From an uncultured Anaerolineae bacterium (GTDB taxonomy: Bacteria; Chloroflexota; Anaerolineae; Anaerolineales; Villigracilaceae): a stretch of 64,000 nt of DNA. The notes beneath the pieces were generated by a model. That model was not told the DNA's origin, did no database searches, and saw only the letters and a list, made by a program, of their open reading frames with translations. Position numbers and translations under genes: made by a program. Position 1 is the first letter of the stretch; each line of letters starts with the position of its first letter. Of this stretch, positions 15,851 to 24,741 are shown piece after piece. The stretch is taken from positions 1 to 64,000 of the forward strand of contig CAIQVH010000007.1 of NCBI GenBank assembly GCA_903875215.1, given 5' to 3'.

Positions 15851-18187
15851 ATGAAACTTTATTCATACCGGTGGGATTGGCCCCTGGCGGGCTTGCTGAT
15901 GCTCCTGGTCTATGCGGCAGCCGCGCGTTTATCGGTCACCGGCTGGACGCCCGACCTGTGGAGTGTGGAAGGGCTGGCCGTGCTGGGCAGCCTGCTTGGG
16001 CTGGCGCTGGGCGTCAGCCACTTTCAGAAAAAAACCGTCCGCTGGCTGGCTACAGGCTACAGCCTGGTCAGCCTGCCCTGGATGCTGACCCGGCTGGTGA
16101 GCGGAGAAAGCACCGCCCTTGGGCAGCTGGCCAGCGTAGCCGGGCGGCTCACCGCCACCCTGGGGGTATTCTGGCGCGGCGAACGCGTCACCGATGCCAT
16201 TTTTTTCATCGCACAGATGTGCACATTGTTCTGGTTCATTGGCCTTTTTTCCGGCTTTCAAATCATGCGCCAGCCGGGTGCACTGGGCGCAATCCTGCCA
16301 TCCACCCTCCCGCTGCTTGTCATCCAATATTACGATGGCTACCAGCCCCAGCGCCTGTGGATGACCGCTTTCTATTTTCTGATCGCCCTGCTCATCATCG
16401 GACGCATCAACCTGCTCAAGAATCGTGAAAACTGGAAAAACCGGCGCGTATTGGCGGGCGGCGAGCCCGAATTTGACATCAGCCGCGGCCTGTTTCTCAC
16501 CGCCCTGCTGATTGTGCTGGCCGCCTTTTCGGCCCCAACCCCCGCAGCAGCTATTCCGGCCGTGGCGCAGGCCTGGCAAACCGTCTCACGGCCCTTCGAA
16601 AAAGTCCACGCCCGGCTGAACGACATGCTCGCCGCCCTGCAAGGCGGAGTCCGCTATGTGCCCGGCGAACTATACGGCAGCATCATGACCCTCGGGCGCA
16701 GCGCCCGCCAGGGCGACGCCGAAATATTCACCGTCAAACCCACCACCAGCAGCACGCAGCGCTCCTACTGGCGCGTGCGCATCTACGATCACTACGAAAA
16801 CGGGCGCTGGTCCATCTCCGAGACCCAAACCACGGCCTACGACCCCGACCCGCCCCGGCTGCTCAACTCACCCACAGGCAGCCTCGCGCCGCTTGAATAC
16901 ATCATCAACTGGAAAACCGCCCCCACCGCGCTGGTTGTAACCCCCGCCAACCCGCTCTGGCTCAGCCGCAGCGGAGCTTTCCAGGCCAACCCGCTGCGCC
17001 AGGAAGGCTACGACCTGCTCAGCTGGCAGGCGGCGCCCGGCCTGCAGGCCGGCGACCAGTACCGCGTCCGCGCCGCCGCGTTCAACCCCAGCCTCAAAGA
17101 ACTGCGCGCCGCCGGCCATGACTATCCCGCCTGGGTCACCGCGCGCTATCTGCAACTGCCCGCCAACCTTTCCGAAGGGATTCGCCGCCTCTCGGCCCAA
17201 CTGACCCGCGACCAGCCGACCAACTACGATCAGGCCGCCGCCATCACCACCTACCTGCGCGAGAACATCACCTACGACCTGACCATTTCCGCGCCACCCC
17301 CCGGCATCGACCCGCTCGACTGGTTCCTGTTCACCTGGAAAAGCGGCTTCTGCAACTACTATGCCAGCGCCGAAGTGCTGCTGCTGCGCGCCGCCGGCCT
17401 GCCCGCCCGCCTGGTCGTCGGTTACGCCCCCGGCACCTACCAGCCCGACGGCTCCTACCGCATCAGCGCCCGCGACGCGCACGCCTGGCCAGAAGTCTAC
17501 TTCTCTGAAATCGGTTGGGTCGAATTTGAACCCACATCCAACCAGGCCGCCATCTTCCGCCCCAGCGGCACCGACCGGCCGCCCGCCATCGACGATGACC
17601 GCCTCTCGGCAGCAGAACGCCTGGCCCGGACCATCGGCTCCGAAGAAGACCTCGCCGCCAAAGAAACAGACCCCGCCGCGCGCTCCGGCGCCTCCGCCAA
17701 CAACGGATTTAACTCCCCCTGGCGCTGGCTGTGGATTATAATTTTCAGCACCCTCATCGCCGCGATGCTCCTGCTGGCCTGGCAGCTCGAACGCCGCAAG
17801 GCCTTCTCGCGCAAACTGCCACGCATGGTCAGGCAGCTCTATCTTCGATATAATCCCAATCCACCCGCCTGGCTCGAACGTTGGGTGCGCTGGAACGACA
17901 TCAGCGCGGTGGAACGCGCCTTTCACGCCATCAACCAGGGCCTTGGCTGGCTGGGTCACCCCCAACCCCCCGATTCAACCGCCCTCGAACGCGCCGCCAG
18001 GCTCAAACAACTGCTGCCCAGCGCCACAGCCGCCATCGACCTTTTGACCGCCGCCCACGAACAAACCCTCTACACCCCCGAACCCGCCGACCCGGCCGCC
18101 GCCCGGCGCGCCGCCCGGAAAATCCGCTCCACCGCCCTGCACACCATCATTCGCCGCCCGCGAAACGGAGAACCGCCCCATGAGTGA
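15851..18187 (+). CDS. TgpA-like membrane protein with transglutaminase core
   Basis: About 778 residues. Six or so N-terminal membrane helices (to about residue 250) are followed by an external transglutaminase-like domain whose catalytic triad is visible: Cys in KSGFCNYYASAEVLLLRAAG (about residue 500), His in SARDAHAWPEVYF (about 543) and an acidic partner in WVEFEPTSN. A late membrane helix (WRWLWIIIFSTLIAAMLLLAW) precedes a cytoplasmic tail. This matches the TgpA/DUF3488 family. Such proteins often sit with MoxR, DUF58 and DUF4129 genes; here that cluster is 15 kb away at 32.8-37.0 kb. ATG 15851 follows CTGGAGCGCTG. The stop overlaps the cyclase start by 8 nt. Confidence 0.88.
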   Translation: MKLYSYRWDWPLAGLLMLLVYAAAARLSVTGWTPDLWSVEGLAVLGSLLGLALGVSHFQKKTVRWLATGYSLVSLPWMLTRLVSGESTALGQLASVAGRLTATLGVFWRGERVTDAIFFIAQMCTLFWFIGLFSGFQIMRQPGALGAILPSTLPLLVIQYYDGYQPQRLWMTAFYFLIALLIIGRINLLKNRENWKNRRVLAGGEPEFDISRGLFLTALLIVLAAFSAPTPAAAIPAVAQAWQTVSRPFEKVHARLNDMLAALQGGVRYVPGELYGSIMTLGRSARQGDAEIFTVKPTTSSTQRSYWRVRIYDHYENGRWSISETQTTAYDPDPPRLLNSPTGSLAPLEYIINWKTAPTALVVTPANPLWLSRSGAFQANPLRQEGYDLLSWQAAPGLQAGDQYRVRAAAFNPSLKELRAAGHDYPAWVTARYLQLPANLSEGIRRLSAQLTRDQPTNYDQAAAITTYLRENITYDLTISAPPPGIDPLDWFLFTWKSGFCNYYASAEVLLLRAAGLPARLVVGYAPGTYQPDGSYRISARDAHAWPEVYFSEIGWVEFEPTSNQAAIFRPSGTDRPPAIDDDRLSAAERLARTIGSEEDLAAKETDPAARSGASANNGFNSPWRWLWIIIFSTLIAAMLLLAWQLERRKAFSRKLPRMVRQLYLRYNPNPPAWLERWVRWNDISAVERAFHAINQGLGWLGHPQPPDSTALERAARLKQLLPSATAAIDLLTAAHEQTLYTPEPADPAAARRAARKIRSTALHTIIRRPRNGEPPHE

Positions 18188-19886
18188 CAGCCGACCGATC
18201 AGCGTGGAATTGCAGCTCAAAGCCCTCAGCCATGCCGCCCAGCAAATCCGCTCCAGCCTGCTCCCGCTGCGCAGCAGCCTGCCCGCCGACACGCTGGAGG
18301 AACTCTCCCGGCTCGAAAACCGCCTGTCCCAGCTGGGGCAGGAAACCGCCATGCTGACCGCTGAGCACAAAAAACTACTCGCCCTGACCGAAATCGGACA
18401 GGTCGTCAACTCCTCGCTGGAACTGGACCATGTGCTGCGCATCGTCATGGACAACCTCATCAAACTGACCGAGGCCGAGCGCGGCTTCCTGATGCTGCGC
18501 GACGAATCCGGGCAAATGGCCACACGCGTGGCGCGCAACTGGGAAAAGGAAACTCTCGATCGCAGCGAAAACGCCGTCAGCACCACCGTCATCCAGCGCG
18601 TCATCCAGACCGGCGAAGCCGTCCTGACCACCAACGCCCTGGAAGACCCCCGTTTCGGCGACCAGCTCAGCATCATCGCCCTCAACCTGCGCTCCATCCT
18701 ATGCGTACCGCTCAAGGTAAAAAATGAATTGATTGGAGTCATCTACACCGACAACCGCATCCGCTCCGGCCTTTTTACCGAATCAACCCGCATCCTGCTC
18801 GGCGCCTTCGCCAACCAGGCCGCCATCGCCATCGACAACGCCCGCCTGTTCGACGCGCAGCGCCGCACCCTGGCCGAAGTGACCGAACTGAAAAACATGA
18901 TGGACAACATCTTCGCCTCCATCGCCAGCGGCGTCATCACCGCCGACGTGGAAGACCAGGTCATGCTATGCAACCGCGCCGCCGAAGATATTCTGGGCCA
19001 GACCCGGTTGGAAATCATCGGGCGCAAAATTGACGAGGTGCTGCCCTCCATCGCCAGCGATATCCTCCCACAGGTGGCGGCCGTCCGCTCCCACAACACC
19101 GCCGTGGCCGATTTCGAAATCAGCCACAGCCTGCCGCTGCGCGGCCCAGTGGACTGGCGCCTCAACCTTTCCCCGCTTAAGGACGCCAATCAGGCTACCC
19201 AGGGCGTCGCCATCGTGCTGGATGACCTGACCGAACGCAAGCATCTCGAAGCCCAGCGCAAACTCTTCGAGCGCATGGTTTCCCCGGCGGTCATCCGCCA
19301 GATCAACCCAAACGGCCTGGCACTCGGCGGCAAACGCGTGGAGGTGACCGTGTTATTCGCCGATATCCGCGGCTTTACCAGTTACAGCGAAACCCAGACG
19401 CCGGAACAACTCGTCTCGGTGCTCAACCGCTACCTGGCCGCCGGAGCCGAAGCTGTCCTGGAAGAAGAAGGCACAGTGGATAAATTCCTGGGAGATGCGG
19501 TCATGGCCTGGTTCAACGCCCCCATCCCCCAACCCGACCACACCCTGCGCGCAGTGCGCACGGCACTGAAGCTGCGCGAGCGCATCGCCCACCTGCACGC
19601 CGCCCTGCCGCCCGAAGCCCAACTGGCTTTTGGCATCGGCATCCACACCGGCGAGGCCGTCCTGGGCCTGATCGGCACCGAAAAACGACTGGAATACACT
19701 GCCATCGGCGATTCGGTCAATATCACCAAGCGCCTGCAAGAAAACGCCGCCCGCAACCAGATTGTCATCAGCCAGGCGGCTTATGAACATGTCCGGCGCG
19801 AAATCATTGCCCAGCCCATGGAGGCGCTGAGTGTGAAGGGCAAACGGGAGAGTTTGCAGGTGTATGAGGTGTTGGGCTTGAAGTGA
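18180..19886 (+). CDS. Class III adenylate/guanylate cyclase with GAF and PAS sensor domains
   Basis: 568 residues. A short helical N-terminus (to 60) is followed by a GAF domain (about 62-215, LTEIGQVVNSSLELDHVLRI), a PAS domain (about 235-350, IFASIASGVITADVEDQVML) and the catalytic cyclase domain (about 385-560). Metal-binding aspartates are in VLFADIRGFTSY and FLGDAVMAWF; the lysine in VDKFLGD and the EYTAIGDSVNITKRL region fit a class III cyclase, probably adenylate-forming. No membrane segment is seen. The start overlaps the transglutaminase gene by 8 nt, implying translational coupling and perhaps a common response. Confidence 0.92.
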   Translation: MSDSRPISVELQLKALSHAAQQIRSSLLPLRSSLPADTLEELSRLENRLSQLGQETAMLTAEHKKLLALTEIGQVVNSSLELDHVLRIVMDNLIKLTEAERGFLMLRDESGQMATRVARNWEKETLDRSENAVSTTVIQRVIQTGEAVLTTNALEDPRFGDQLSIIALNLRSILCVPLKVKNELIGVIYTDNRIRSGLFTESTRILLGAFANQAAIAIDNARLFDAQRRTLAEVTELKNMMDNIFASIASGVITADVEDQVMLCNRAAEDILGQTRLEIIGRKIDEVLPSIASDILPQVAAVRSHNTAVADFEISHSLPLRGPVDWRLNLSPLKDANQATQGVAIVLDDLTERKHLEAQRKLFERMVSPAVIRQINPNGLALGGKRVEVTVLFADIRGFTSYSETQTPEQLVSVLNRYLAAGAEAVLEEEGTVDKFLGDAVMAWFNAPIPQPDHTLRAVRTALKLRERIAHLHAALPPEAQLAFGIGIHTGEAVLGLIGTEKRLEYTAIGDSVNITKRLQENAARNQIVISQAAYEHVRREIIAQPMEALSVKGKRESLQVYEVLGLK

Positions 19887-20201
19887 TCAGCGCAGAGATT
19901 GTAAAATCCAGAAGGCGGCCATGCCAGCCACGATCGTCCAGACTACGTTTTTGGTGAAGTAGGCGACCACGGTGGCAAAAATGCCGGCCAGCAGGCGTGG
20001 ATTTTCCAGCGAGAGAAAAAGCGCGTTGTTCCGCAGCCCCAATTCGGGCGCGATGATGGCGCTCAGGACGGCGATCGGCACCAGTCGCAGGGCGCGTTGA
20101 AAGATGGCCGGGAGATTGATCCGTTCGAGCAGGGCAATAAAAGACAGGCGGGTCAAAAAAGTCAGCAACCCGATCAAAATCATGATGATCCAGAGATTCA
20201 T
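19887..20201 (-). CDS. azlD: AzlD-family branched-chain amino acid exporter subunit
   Basis: 104 residues, almost all hydrophobic, with 3-4 membrane helices and the family pattern ...LLTFLTRLSFIALL...RALRLVPIAVLSAIIAPEL. AzlD is the small partner of AzlC in export of branched-chain amino acids or analogues. The ATG at 20201 overlaps the azlC stop (ATGA), which fixes the start and indicates coupled translation. Its stop abuts the convergent cyclase stop with no hairpin visible between. Confidence 0.9.
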   Translation of the reverse strand: MNLWIIMILIGLLTFLTRLSFIALLERINLPAIFQRALRLVPIAVLSAIIAPELGLRNNALFLSLENPRLLAGIFATVVAYFTKNVVWTIVAGMAAFWILQSLR

Positions 20202-20884
20202 TGGCGCGTCTCCACCCACAACCCGATGGCCACCGCCACCAGGGCGGAGGCGATCAGGCCGAGTTTATATGGAAAGCTGAAAAAGGCCAGCGCGGCCAGG
20301 CTGGCCACTGCCGCCGTGACGATGCCGGCCCGGTCTTTCAGAGCCGGCACGACCAGGGCAATGAAGGTCAGCGGCAGGGTGAAATCGAGACCCCACGATT
20401 CGGGCACCTGCGTGCCCAGGAAAATGCCCACCGCGGTGCTGATCTGCCAGGAGGTCCACAAGGCCAGCCCGGAGCCAAAAAAATACCAGTGACTCTGCGG
20501 AGTGATGCCTTCGCGCTGGTAATTTAACACCGTGACGGCAAACGCTTCATCAGTCAAAAGGTAGGCGAGCAGCGCCTTCCAGCGCAGCGGCAGGTGGCGG
20601 ACATAGGGGGCGAGCGTGGCACTGTAAAGAGCATGCCGCAAGTTGATGGCAAAACCGGTCAGGATGATGACCAGCGCCGGGGTGCCGACCTTGATCAATT
20701 GGGCCGACATGAATTGTGCCGACCCGGCAAAAATGACCGCCGACATGGCCTGCGCGTCGAAAGGATTCAGGCCGGCGCTCAAGGCCAGCACACCGTAGAT
20801 CATCCCGAAGGGAATCACCCCAACCAGGATGGGCAGTTCATCCTTGACACCCAGAAAAAATTGCTGAGAACTTGTTTTTTGCAT
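20198..20884 (-). CDS. azlC: AzlC-family branched-chain amino acid exporter subunit
   Basis: 228 residues, multi-pass membrane protein with the family landmarks ILVGVIPFGMIYGVLA, MSAVIFAGSAQFMSAQLI, GFAINLRHALYSA and LLTDEAFAV. It forms the two-part exporter with AzlD, encoded 4 nt overlapping downstream. Substrates in characterised members include branched-chain amino acids and toxic analogues; the actual substrate here is not known. Its -10 box overlaps that of the divergent kinase-like gene. Confidence 0.93.
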   Translation of the reverse strand: MQKTSSQQFFLGVKDELPILVGVIPFGMIYGVLALSAGLNPFDAQAMSAVIFAGSAQFMSAQLIKVGTPALVIILTGFAINLRHALYSATLAPYVRHLPLRWKALLAYLLTDEAFAVTVLNYQREGITPQSHWYFFGSGLALWTSWQISTAVGIFLGTQVPESWGLDFTLPLTFIALVVPALKDRAGIVTAAVASLAALAFFSFPYKLGLIASALVAVAIGLWVETRQ

Positions 20885-20919
20885 CGAAAAATCCTTGGAA
20901 AACCCGGGAAATTCTGCCG

Positions 20920-20927
20920 ATTATAGT
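20920..20927. promoter_or_regulatory. Overlapping divergent -10 boxes for azlCD and the phytol-kinase-like gene
   Basis: The octamer ATTATAGT reads TATAAT on the minus strand (20925-20920, 35 nt from the azlC ATG) and TATAGT on the plus strand (20922-20927, 45 nt from the ATG at 20973). The two polymerases would compete for the same bases. Confidence 0.5.
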
Positions 20928-20972
20928 GCAATCATGCTATATTTGGGCATTCCGCTGCACCAGGAGCCCCTC

Positions 20973-21674
20973 ATGAATTCCTTTCTCGCCTTGTTTCTCA
21001 CCTTTGTCGCCTCCATTTTATGGCTGCGCATCATGGATTTTGCCGCCCACCATGGCTGGGTGGAAAGCCGGATGAGCCGCAAGATCATTCACATCGGCAC
21101 CGGGCCGATCTTCGTCCTCTGCTGGCTGCTCTTCCCCGGCCAGTGGTATGACCGTTATCTGGCCGCCCTGGTGCCGGGTCTAATCACCCTGCAGTTCGCG
21201 CTGATCGGCCTGGGCCTGGTCAAAGACGAGGCCTCGGTCAAGGCCATGTCGCGCAGCGGCGATCCACGCGAGATTTTGCGCGGGCCGCTGTATTACGGGC
21301 TGATGTTCGTACTGCTGACGCTGGTTTTTTGGCGTGAAACCCCGGTCGGGATGGTGGCGCTGATGATGCTGTGCGGCGGCGACGGCATCGCCGACATCAT
21401 CGGGCGGCGCTTCAACTCTTCCCGGCTGCCGCACAGCCCCGATAAATCAGTAGCCGGATCGCTGGGTGTTTTCTTTGGCGGATGGATCCTTTCCGCGCTA
21501 GTGCTGGCAGTTTATACCGCAGCCGGATATTTTTCCGCGCCATTCAGCACCACCCTGCTGCCGCTGACCCTCATCGCGCTGGTTTCCACACTGATCGAAT
21601 CTCTGCCCCAGCGTGATGTGGACAATGTCACCGTCACCCTGGCGGCGGCCCTGCTCGGCTGGTTCCTCTTCTAA
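20973..21674 (+). CDS. Phytol/dolichol-kinase-like CTP-dependent lipid kinase (VTE5/SEC59 type)
   Basis: About 233 residues with 6-7 membrane helices. The conserved pieces of the phosphatidate cytidylyltransferase/dolichol kinase superfamily are present: SRKIIHIGTGP near the N-terminus, CGGDGIADIIGRRFN (CTP site, about 140-155), PHSPDKSVAGSLGVFFGGW, and the C-terminal LIESLPQRDVDNVTV. Related enzymes phosphorylate isoprenoid alcohols such as phytol, farnesol or dolichol. ATG 20973 is chosen because AGGAG lies 5 nt upstream; the frame is open to 20895. A bidirectional terminator follows. Confidence 0.85.
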   Translation: MNSFLALFLTFVASILWLRIMDFAAHHGWVESRMSRKIIHIGTGPIFVLCWLLFPGQWYDRYLAALVPGLITLQFALIGLGLVKDEASVKAMSRSGDPREILRGPLYYGLMFVLLTLVFWRETPVGMVALMMLCGGDGIADIIGRRFNSSRLPHSPDKSVAGSLGVFFGGWILSALVLAVYTAAGYFSAPFSTTLLPLTLIALVSTLIESLPQRDVDNVTVTLAAALLGWFLF

Positions 21675-21700
21675 GAACCACCGGCAGATTGCACAACAAT

Positions 21701-21736
21701 AAAAAACGGGCGCCACTCGGACGCCCGTTTTTTTTG
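21701..21736. terminator. Bidirectional terminator
   Basis: AAAAAACGGGCG (21701-21712) pairs with CGCCCGTTTTTT (21722-21733) and is followed by more T, serving the lipid-kinase gene and the convergent era gene. Confidence 0.85.
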
Positions 21737-21737
21737 T

Positions 21738-22658
21738 TCATTTACGCTTCTTCTTTTTCGGCTCAAGTTTATACCCAAAACGGCGCAGCTGACTTTCATC
21801 ATCGCGCCAGTCTTTTTCCACTTTCACGCGCAGCTCAAGAAATACCTTGCGCCCGCTCATGGCTTCGATCTCACTGCGGGCGCTGCTGCCGATCTTTTTG
21901 AGCATGCTGCCGCCCTCGCCAATCACAATCCCCTTGTGCGATTCGCGCTCCACGAAGACGGTCGCGGCGATGTAAGCGCCCCGCTCGCCGCGCTCGGTAA
22001 ATTCATCAATGCGGATGTCAATGCCGTGCGGGATCTCCTCGCGCAGGTTCAGCAGGCAGGCCTCGCGGATCAGGTCAGCGGCGATTTCGCGCTCGTAAAA
22101 ATCGGTAATCTGGTCTTCATCAAATTCGGCTTCGCGCTGGGGCATTTGCGCGGCCAGGCTCTTAAGCAGTTCAGCGATCCCGTTGCCGCGCGTGGCGCTG
22201 ATTGGGAAGAATTCGGCCCCGGTAACGAGTTCGGCACAGGCGGCGAGTTTGACGGGCACCTGCTCAGGGCGGATCAGGTCAATTTTATTGAGGGCCACAA
22301 ACAGCGTGGGCCGGCGGCGCATTTGTACCAGTTGCGCGGCGATGCGCCGGTCCTCTTCGCCAGGGCCGTCTTGCGCATCCACGATCCAGAGAATGACATC
22401 CACTCCCTGCATGGCTTCTTCGGCTTCCTGGTTGAGAAATTCGCCCAGCTTGCGGCGCGGCTCGTGCAGGCCGGGCGTATCCACAAACACGATCTGGCTT
22501 TCGGGCGTGGTCAGAATTCCCATCTGGCGGCGGCGCGTGGTTTGCGGGCGGGGCGAGACGGCGGCCACCTTCTGGCCGAGAAATGCGTTCACGAGCGTGG
22601 ATTTGCCCGCGTTGGGACGTCCTATGACGGCCACAAATCCGGAATGAAATTCAGTCAT
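21738..22658 (-). CDS. era: GTPase Era
   Basis: About 306 residues, normal for Era, the GTPase that binds the 3' end of 16S rRNA during 30S maturation. G1 is GRPNAGKS, switch TTRRRQMGI, G3 VDTPG, G4 NKID, and a C-terminal KH domain (KGIVIGEGGSMLKKIGSSAR) binds RNA. The tail is lysine-rich (EPKKKKRK). The ATG at 22658 overlaps the upstream transporter stop (ATGA), which fixes the start; the open frame to 22727 lies inside the transporter. The gene ends at the shared terminator at 21701. Confidence 0.95.
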   Translation of the reverse strand: MTEFHSGFVAVIGRPNAGKSTLVNAFLGQKVAAVSPRPQTTRRRQMGILTTPESQIVFVDTPGLHEPRRKLGEFLNQEAEEAMQGVDVILWIVDAQDGPGEEDRRIAAQLVQMRRRPTLFVALNKIDLIRPEQVPVKLAACAELVTGAEFFPISATRGNGIAELLKSLAAQMPQREAEFDEDQITDFYEREIAADLIREACLLNLREEIPHGIDIRIDEFTERGERGAYIAATVFVERESHKGIVIGEGGSMLKKIGSSARSEIEAMSGRKVFLELRVKVEKDWRDDESQLRRFGYKLEPKKKKRK

Positions 22659-23530
22659 TTTTTGGGTTTCCAGTTCACAACAGCAATCGAGGAGATGATC
22701 AGAACCGCCCCCGTGACCAGCTGCCACGAGAGGTGTTCGCCAAGAAAAATCACGCCGAGCAGTACGCCGCCCAGCGGAAAGATGTACGTCACCAGCGTGG
22801 CGCGTGTTGGACCGATTTCATGCACCAGGTAATACTGCATGATCAGCGCCAGCCCTGAACCGAGCACGCCCAGCCAGAGCAGGGCGATCCAGGTGATGGG
22901 CAGGCTGGGGATTTTGAACGGCGCCTCGCTCAGGGGCGCGAGCGTCCCCATCACCAGCGTGCCGCTGACGAGAGGCAGTGCCCCGCGGATTTCACCGCGC
23001 ACGTCTTGTGTGTTGCGCCGGGCATAAACATAGCTGATGGAATAAGAGAGCGAGGCGACGATCACCGCCGCCTGCCCCCAAAGCGAAGCCCCCGACCCGG
23101 CGCCCAGATCCTCGCTGAACAGGATGGCCACACCCGCAAAACCGACCAGCACCCCGAGCACTTTCGGGGTGGTCATGCGGTCATCGGCCAGGAAAAAATG
23201 CGCTATGATGACGGTGAAAACAGGCACGGTGGCGTTCAGGATGGAGGCCACCGCCGAATCGATGCTTTGCTCACCCCAGGTGATCAGAAAAAACGGGAGG
23301 GCGATGTTCGTCAACCCGAGCAGACCAAAAACCTTCCAGGTGGCGGCGCTGCGCGGCAGCGGCACCCGCCAGATCAGCGCCACGGCCAGCCCGGTCAGCA
23401 AGCCGAAGAAGACGCGGTAGGCCACCAGCGTCACCGGCCCAACTTCGGCCAGCGCGATTTTGATCCATAGAAACGAGGCGCTCCAGATGGCGCCCAGCGT
23501 AATGAACACGAACCAGTGTTTGGGTTTCAT
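22655..23530 (-). CDS. EamA/DMT-superfamily transporter
   Basis: About 291 residues with ten membrane helices arranged as two EamA repeats: FVFITLGAIWSASFLWIKIALAEVGPVTLVAYRV opens the first, and PITWIALLWLGVLGSGLALIMQYYLVHEIGPTRA lies in the second. Such transporters export metabolites; the substrate is unknown. An ATG at 23530 or an in-frame TTG at 23533 (9 nt after AGGAG) could be the start. It overlaps era by 4 nt. A gene-poor 760-nt stretch lies upstream. Confidence 0.9.
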   Translation of the reverse strand: MKPKHWFVFITLGAIWSASFLWIKIALAEVGPVTLVAYRVFFGLLTGLAVALIWRVPLPRSAATWKVFGLLGLTNIALPFFLITWGEQSIDSAVASILNATVPVFTVIIAHFFLADDRMTTPKVLGVLVGFAGVAILFSEDLGAGSGASLWGQAAVIVASLSYSISYVYARRNTQDVRGEIRGALPLVSGTLVMGTLAPLSEAPFKIPSLPITWIALLWLGVLGSGLALIMQYYLVHEIGPTRATLVTYIFPLGGVLLGVIFLGEHLSWQLVTGAVLIISSIAVVNWKPKK

Positions 23531-23881
23531 CAATCTTGAAGGCTCCTGCCGCCCGCCGGGAATGGGAGAACGCGGAAGCGGCGGTTCGTTGCATTATCCC
23601 ACATTCCGCGCCTGCCTCCCAAAAGCCGCCTATGCCTGGATGCGATACCCGTACCCCACATTCCGCATCGCCTGGCTGCCGAAATCCCCTTTTGCGGCGC
23701 GCCCACCAGCCAGGCAGCTGCGCGACACAGACACCGTTTCCGCTTGACCGCGTGAAGGCCCTGCGCACTTTTTCATGGCACAGGGACTTTTTCATTCGCT
23801 TTTCGCTCTTCCGCGGAGCAAACGCCCAACAAAATAAGGATTGACGTGGCGGGAATAACGAAAGCCAAAAAAGAGGCAACT

Positions 23882-24025
23882 ATGCGCCGCCGCATCAGTC
23901 CGGATGAAAACAGTTCCATCTCACCGCCCCCGGCGGGGGCTATTGTGGATGGCCAGGCAAAAAACGCTCGAAATTGGGATATGACTAAAATTCAGGGGCA
24001 AAACTGCACAGCGCCATACCAATAA
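23882..24025 (+). CDS. Possible 47-residue small protein, low confidence
   Basis: ATG at 23882 is preceded by AAAGAGGCAACT, a usable ribosome binding site, and the frame runs 47 codons to TAA at 24023. The peptide starts MRRRISPDENSSISPPPAG and shows no signal peptide, membrane helix or domain. There is no clear promoter. The only support is the ribosome binding site and an otherwise empty region, so it may be chance. Confidence 0.15.
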   Translation: MRRRISPDENSSISPPPAGAIVDGQAKNARNWDMTKIQGQNCTAPYQ

Positions 24026-24094
24026 AATTCCCGCGCTGTGGGCAGACTGTGGGGGCAGGCCGCCGGAGTTGAACAATAAATATTGTAGAGTTTT

Positions 24095-24110
24095 TTGCAT
24101 TGCAATGCAA
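24095..24110. promoter_or_regulatory. Perfect 16-bp palindrome, candidate operator
   Basis: TTGCATTGCAATGCAA reads the same on both strands. It is 153 nt upstream of the -10 box of the membrane-protein gene at 24296, rather far for a simple operator, so its role is open. Confidence 0.3.
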
Positions 24111-24262
24111 TTCCTTTGTAAAACCAACTTCAGGGCCTTCCAAAAGAACCCGCCGGGAAACCCGGAAAACGGGGCAATGCGCGGGCAGGCGGCGGGAAAC
24201 GGCCGGATGGCTGCATTTGCTTTTGCTCCCAAAATCTCTGACCCTTAAAAAAGTAAATGATC

Positions 24263-24268
24263 TATAAT
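24263..24268 (+). promoter_or_regulatory. -10 box of the membrane-protein gene at 24296
   Basis: TATAAT 27 nt upstream of the ATG; a GGGAGGG ribosome binding site lies between them. Confidence 0.5.
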
Positions 24269-24295
24269 TAAGCCAGTTTATGCGGGAGGGACCCT

Positions 24296-24715
24296 ATGGC
24301 ACTGGCGGGCTCGATATTTTTGATTTGCGCAATTCCCTATCTAATGTTGGCCTACACCTTTTTTCTGATTCCCTATCTTTCTTATCTTTTTGGGAAACAC
24401 ACAGCCCAACAAAAAGCCATCCAAACCCTGGCCCTGGTGATTGTTCCCTGGCTGATTCCAGCCGCGGCGCTGGTGCTGATCGCCGCAAGGATCATCTGGG
24501 TCCTGGGCGGGATCACGGTGATCATCCTGTTTTCAATCGTTTCGTGGCTGGCCTGGCTGAATTCACTCTTCCCCTTTGGGCGAGTCTTTCGCGCCTGGTT
24601 CCGGGCCGCATTCTGGGTTTTGGCCAGGATACGGCGCTTCCTGCGTCAAATTGGCCTGGCGCAATTTTTGTTTGGAGGTCCCTTAATGCGGCTTCCACGC
24701 ATATCACAAACCTGA
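24296..24715 (+). CDS. Small integral membrane protein, function unknown
   Basis: 139 residues. Three strong hydrophobic segments cover most of the first 90 residues (ALAGSIFLICAIPYLMLAY, ALVIVPWLIPAAALVLIAA, WVLGGITVIILFSIVSWLA), followed by a basic, amphipathic tail rich in Arg and Phe (FRAWFRAAFWVLARIRRFLR). No family was recognised. GGGAGGG is well placed before the ATG and a -10 box lies further upstream, so it is a real, singly transcribed gene. A bidirectional terminator at 24742 separates it from the convergent genes. Confidence 0.7.
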   Translation: MALAGSIFLICAIPYLMLAYTFFLIPYLSYLFGKHTAQQKAIQTLALVIVPWLIPAAALVLIAARIIWVLGGITVIILFSIVSWLAWLNSLFPFGRVFRAWFRAAFWVLARIRRFLRQIGLAQFLFGGPLMRLPRISQT

Positions 24716-24741
24716 ACAGCGCTGCCCAACCGGAACATGCG

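Larger units (their letters stand above)
23534..24262. other. Long gene-poor intergenic region with decayed short repeat and a 16-bp palindrome
   Basis: Nothing in 23534-24262 reads as a confident gene. Two imperfect copies of a ~50-nt unit with CCCACATTCCGC at its head start near 23600 and 23651. A perfect 16-bp palindrome lies at 24095-24110. A 47-codon frame at 23882 is listed separately with low confidence. The region looks like eroded sequence between the era operon and the next membrane-protein gene. Confidence 0.45.

Noticed and set aside
16868-17965. Minus-strand frame opposite the transglutaminase gene
   Set aside because: Gly/Ala/Val-rich shadow of a GC-rich gene without family similarity.
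23600-23665. Two copies of CCCACATTCCGC considered as CRISPR-like repeats
   Set aside because: Only two imperfect copies and no cas genes are present.
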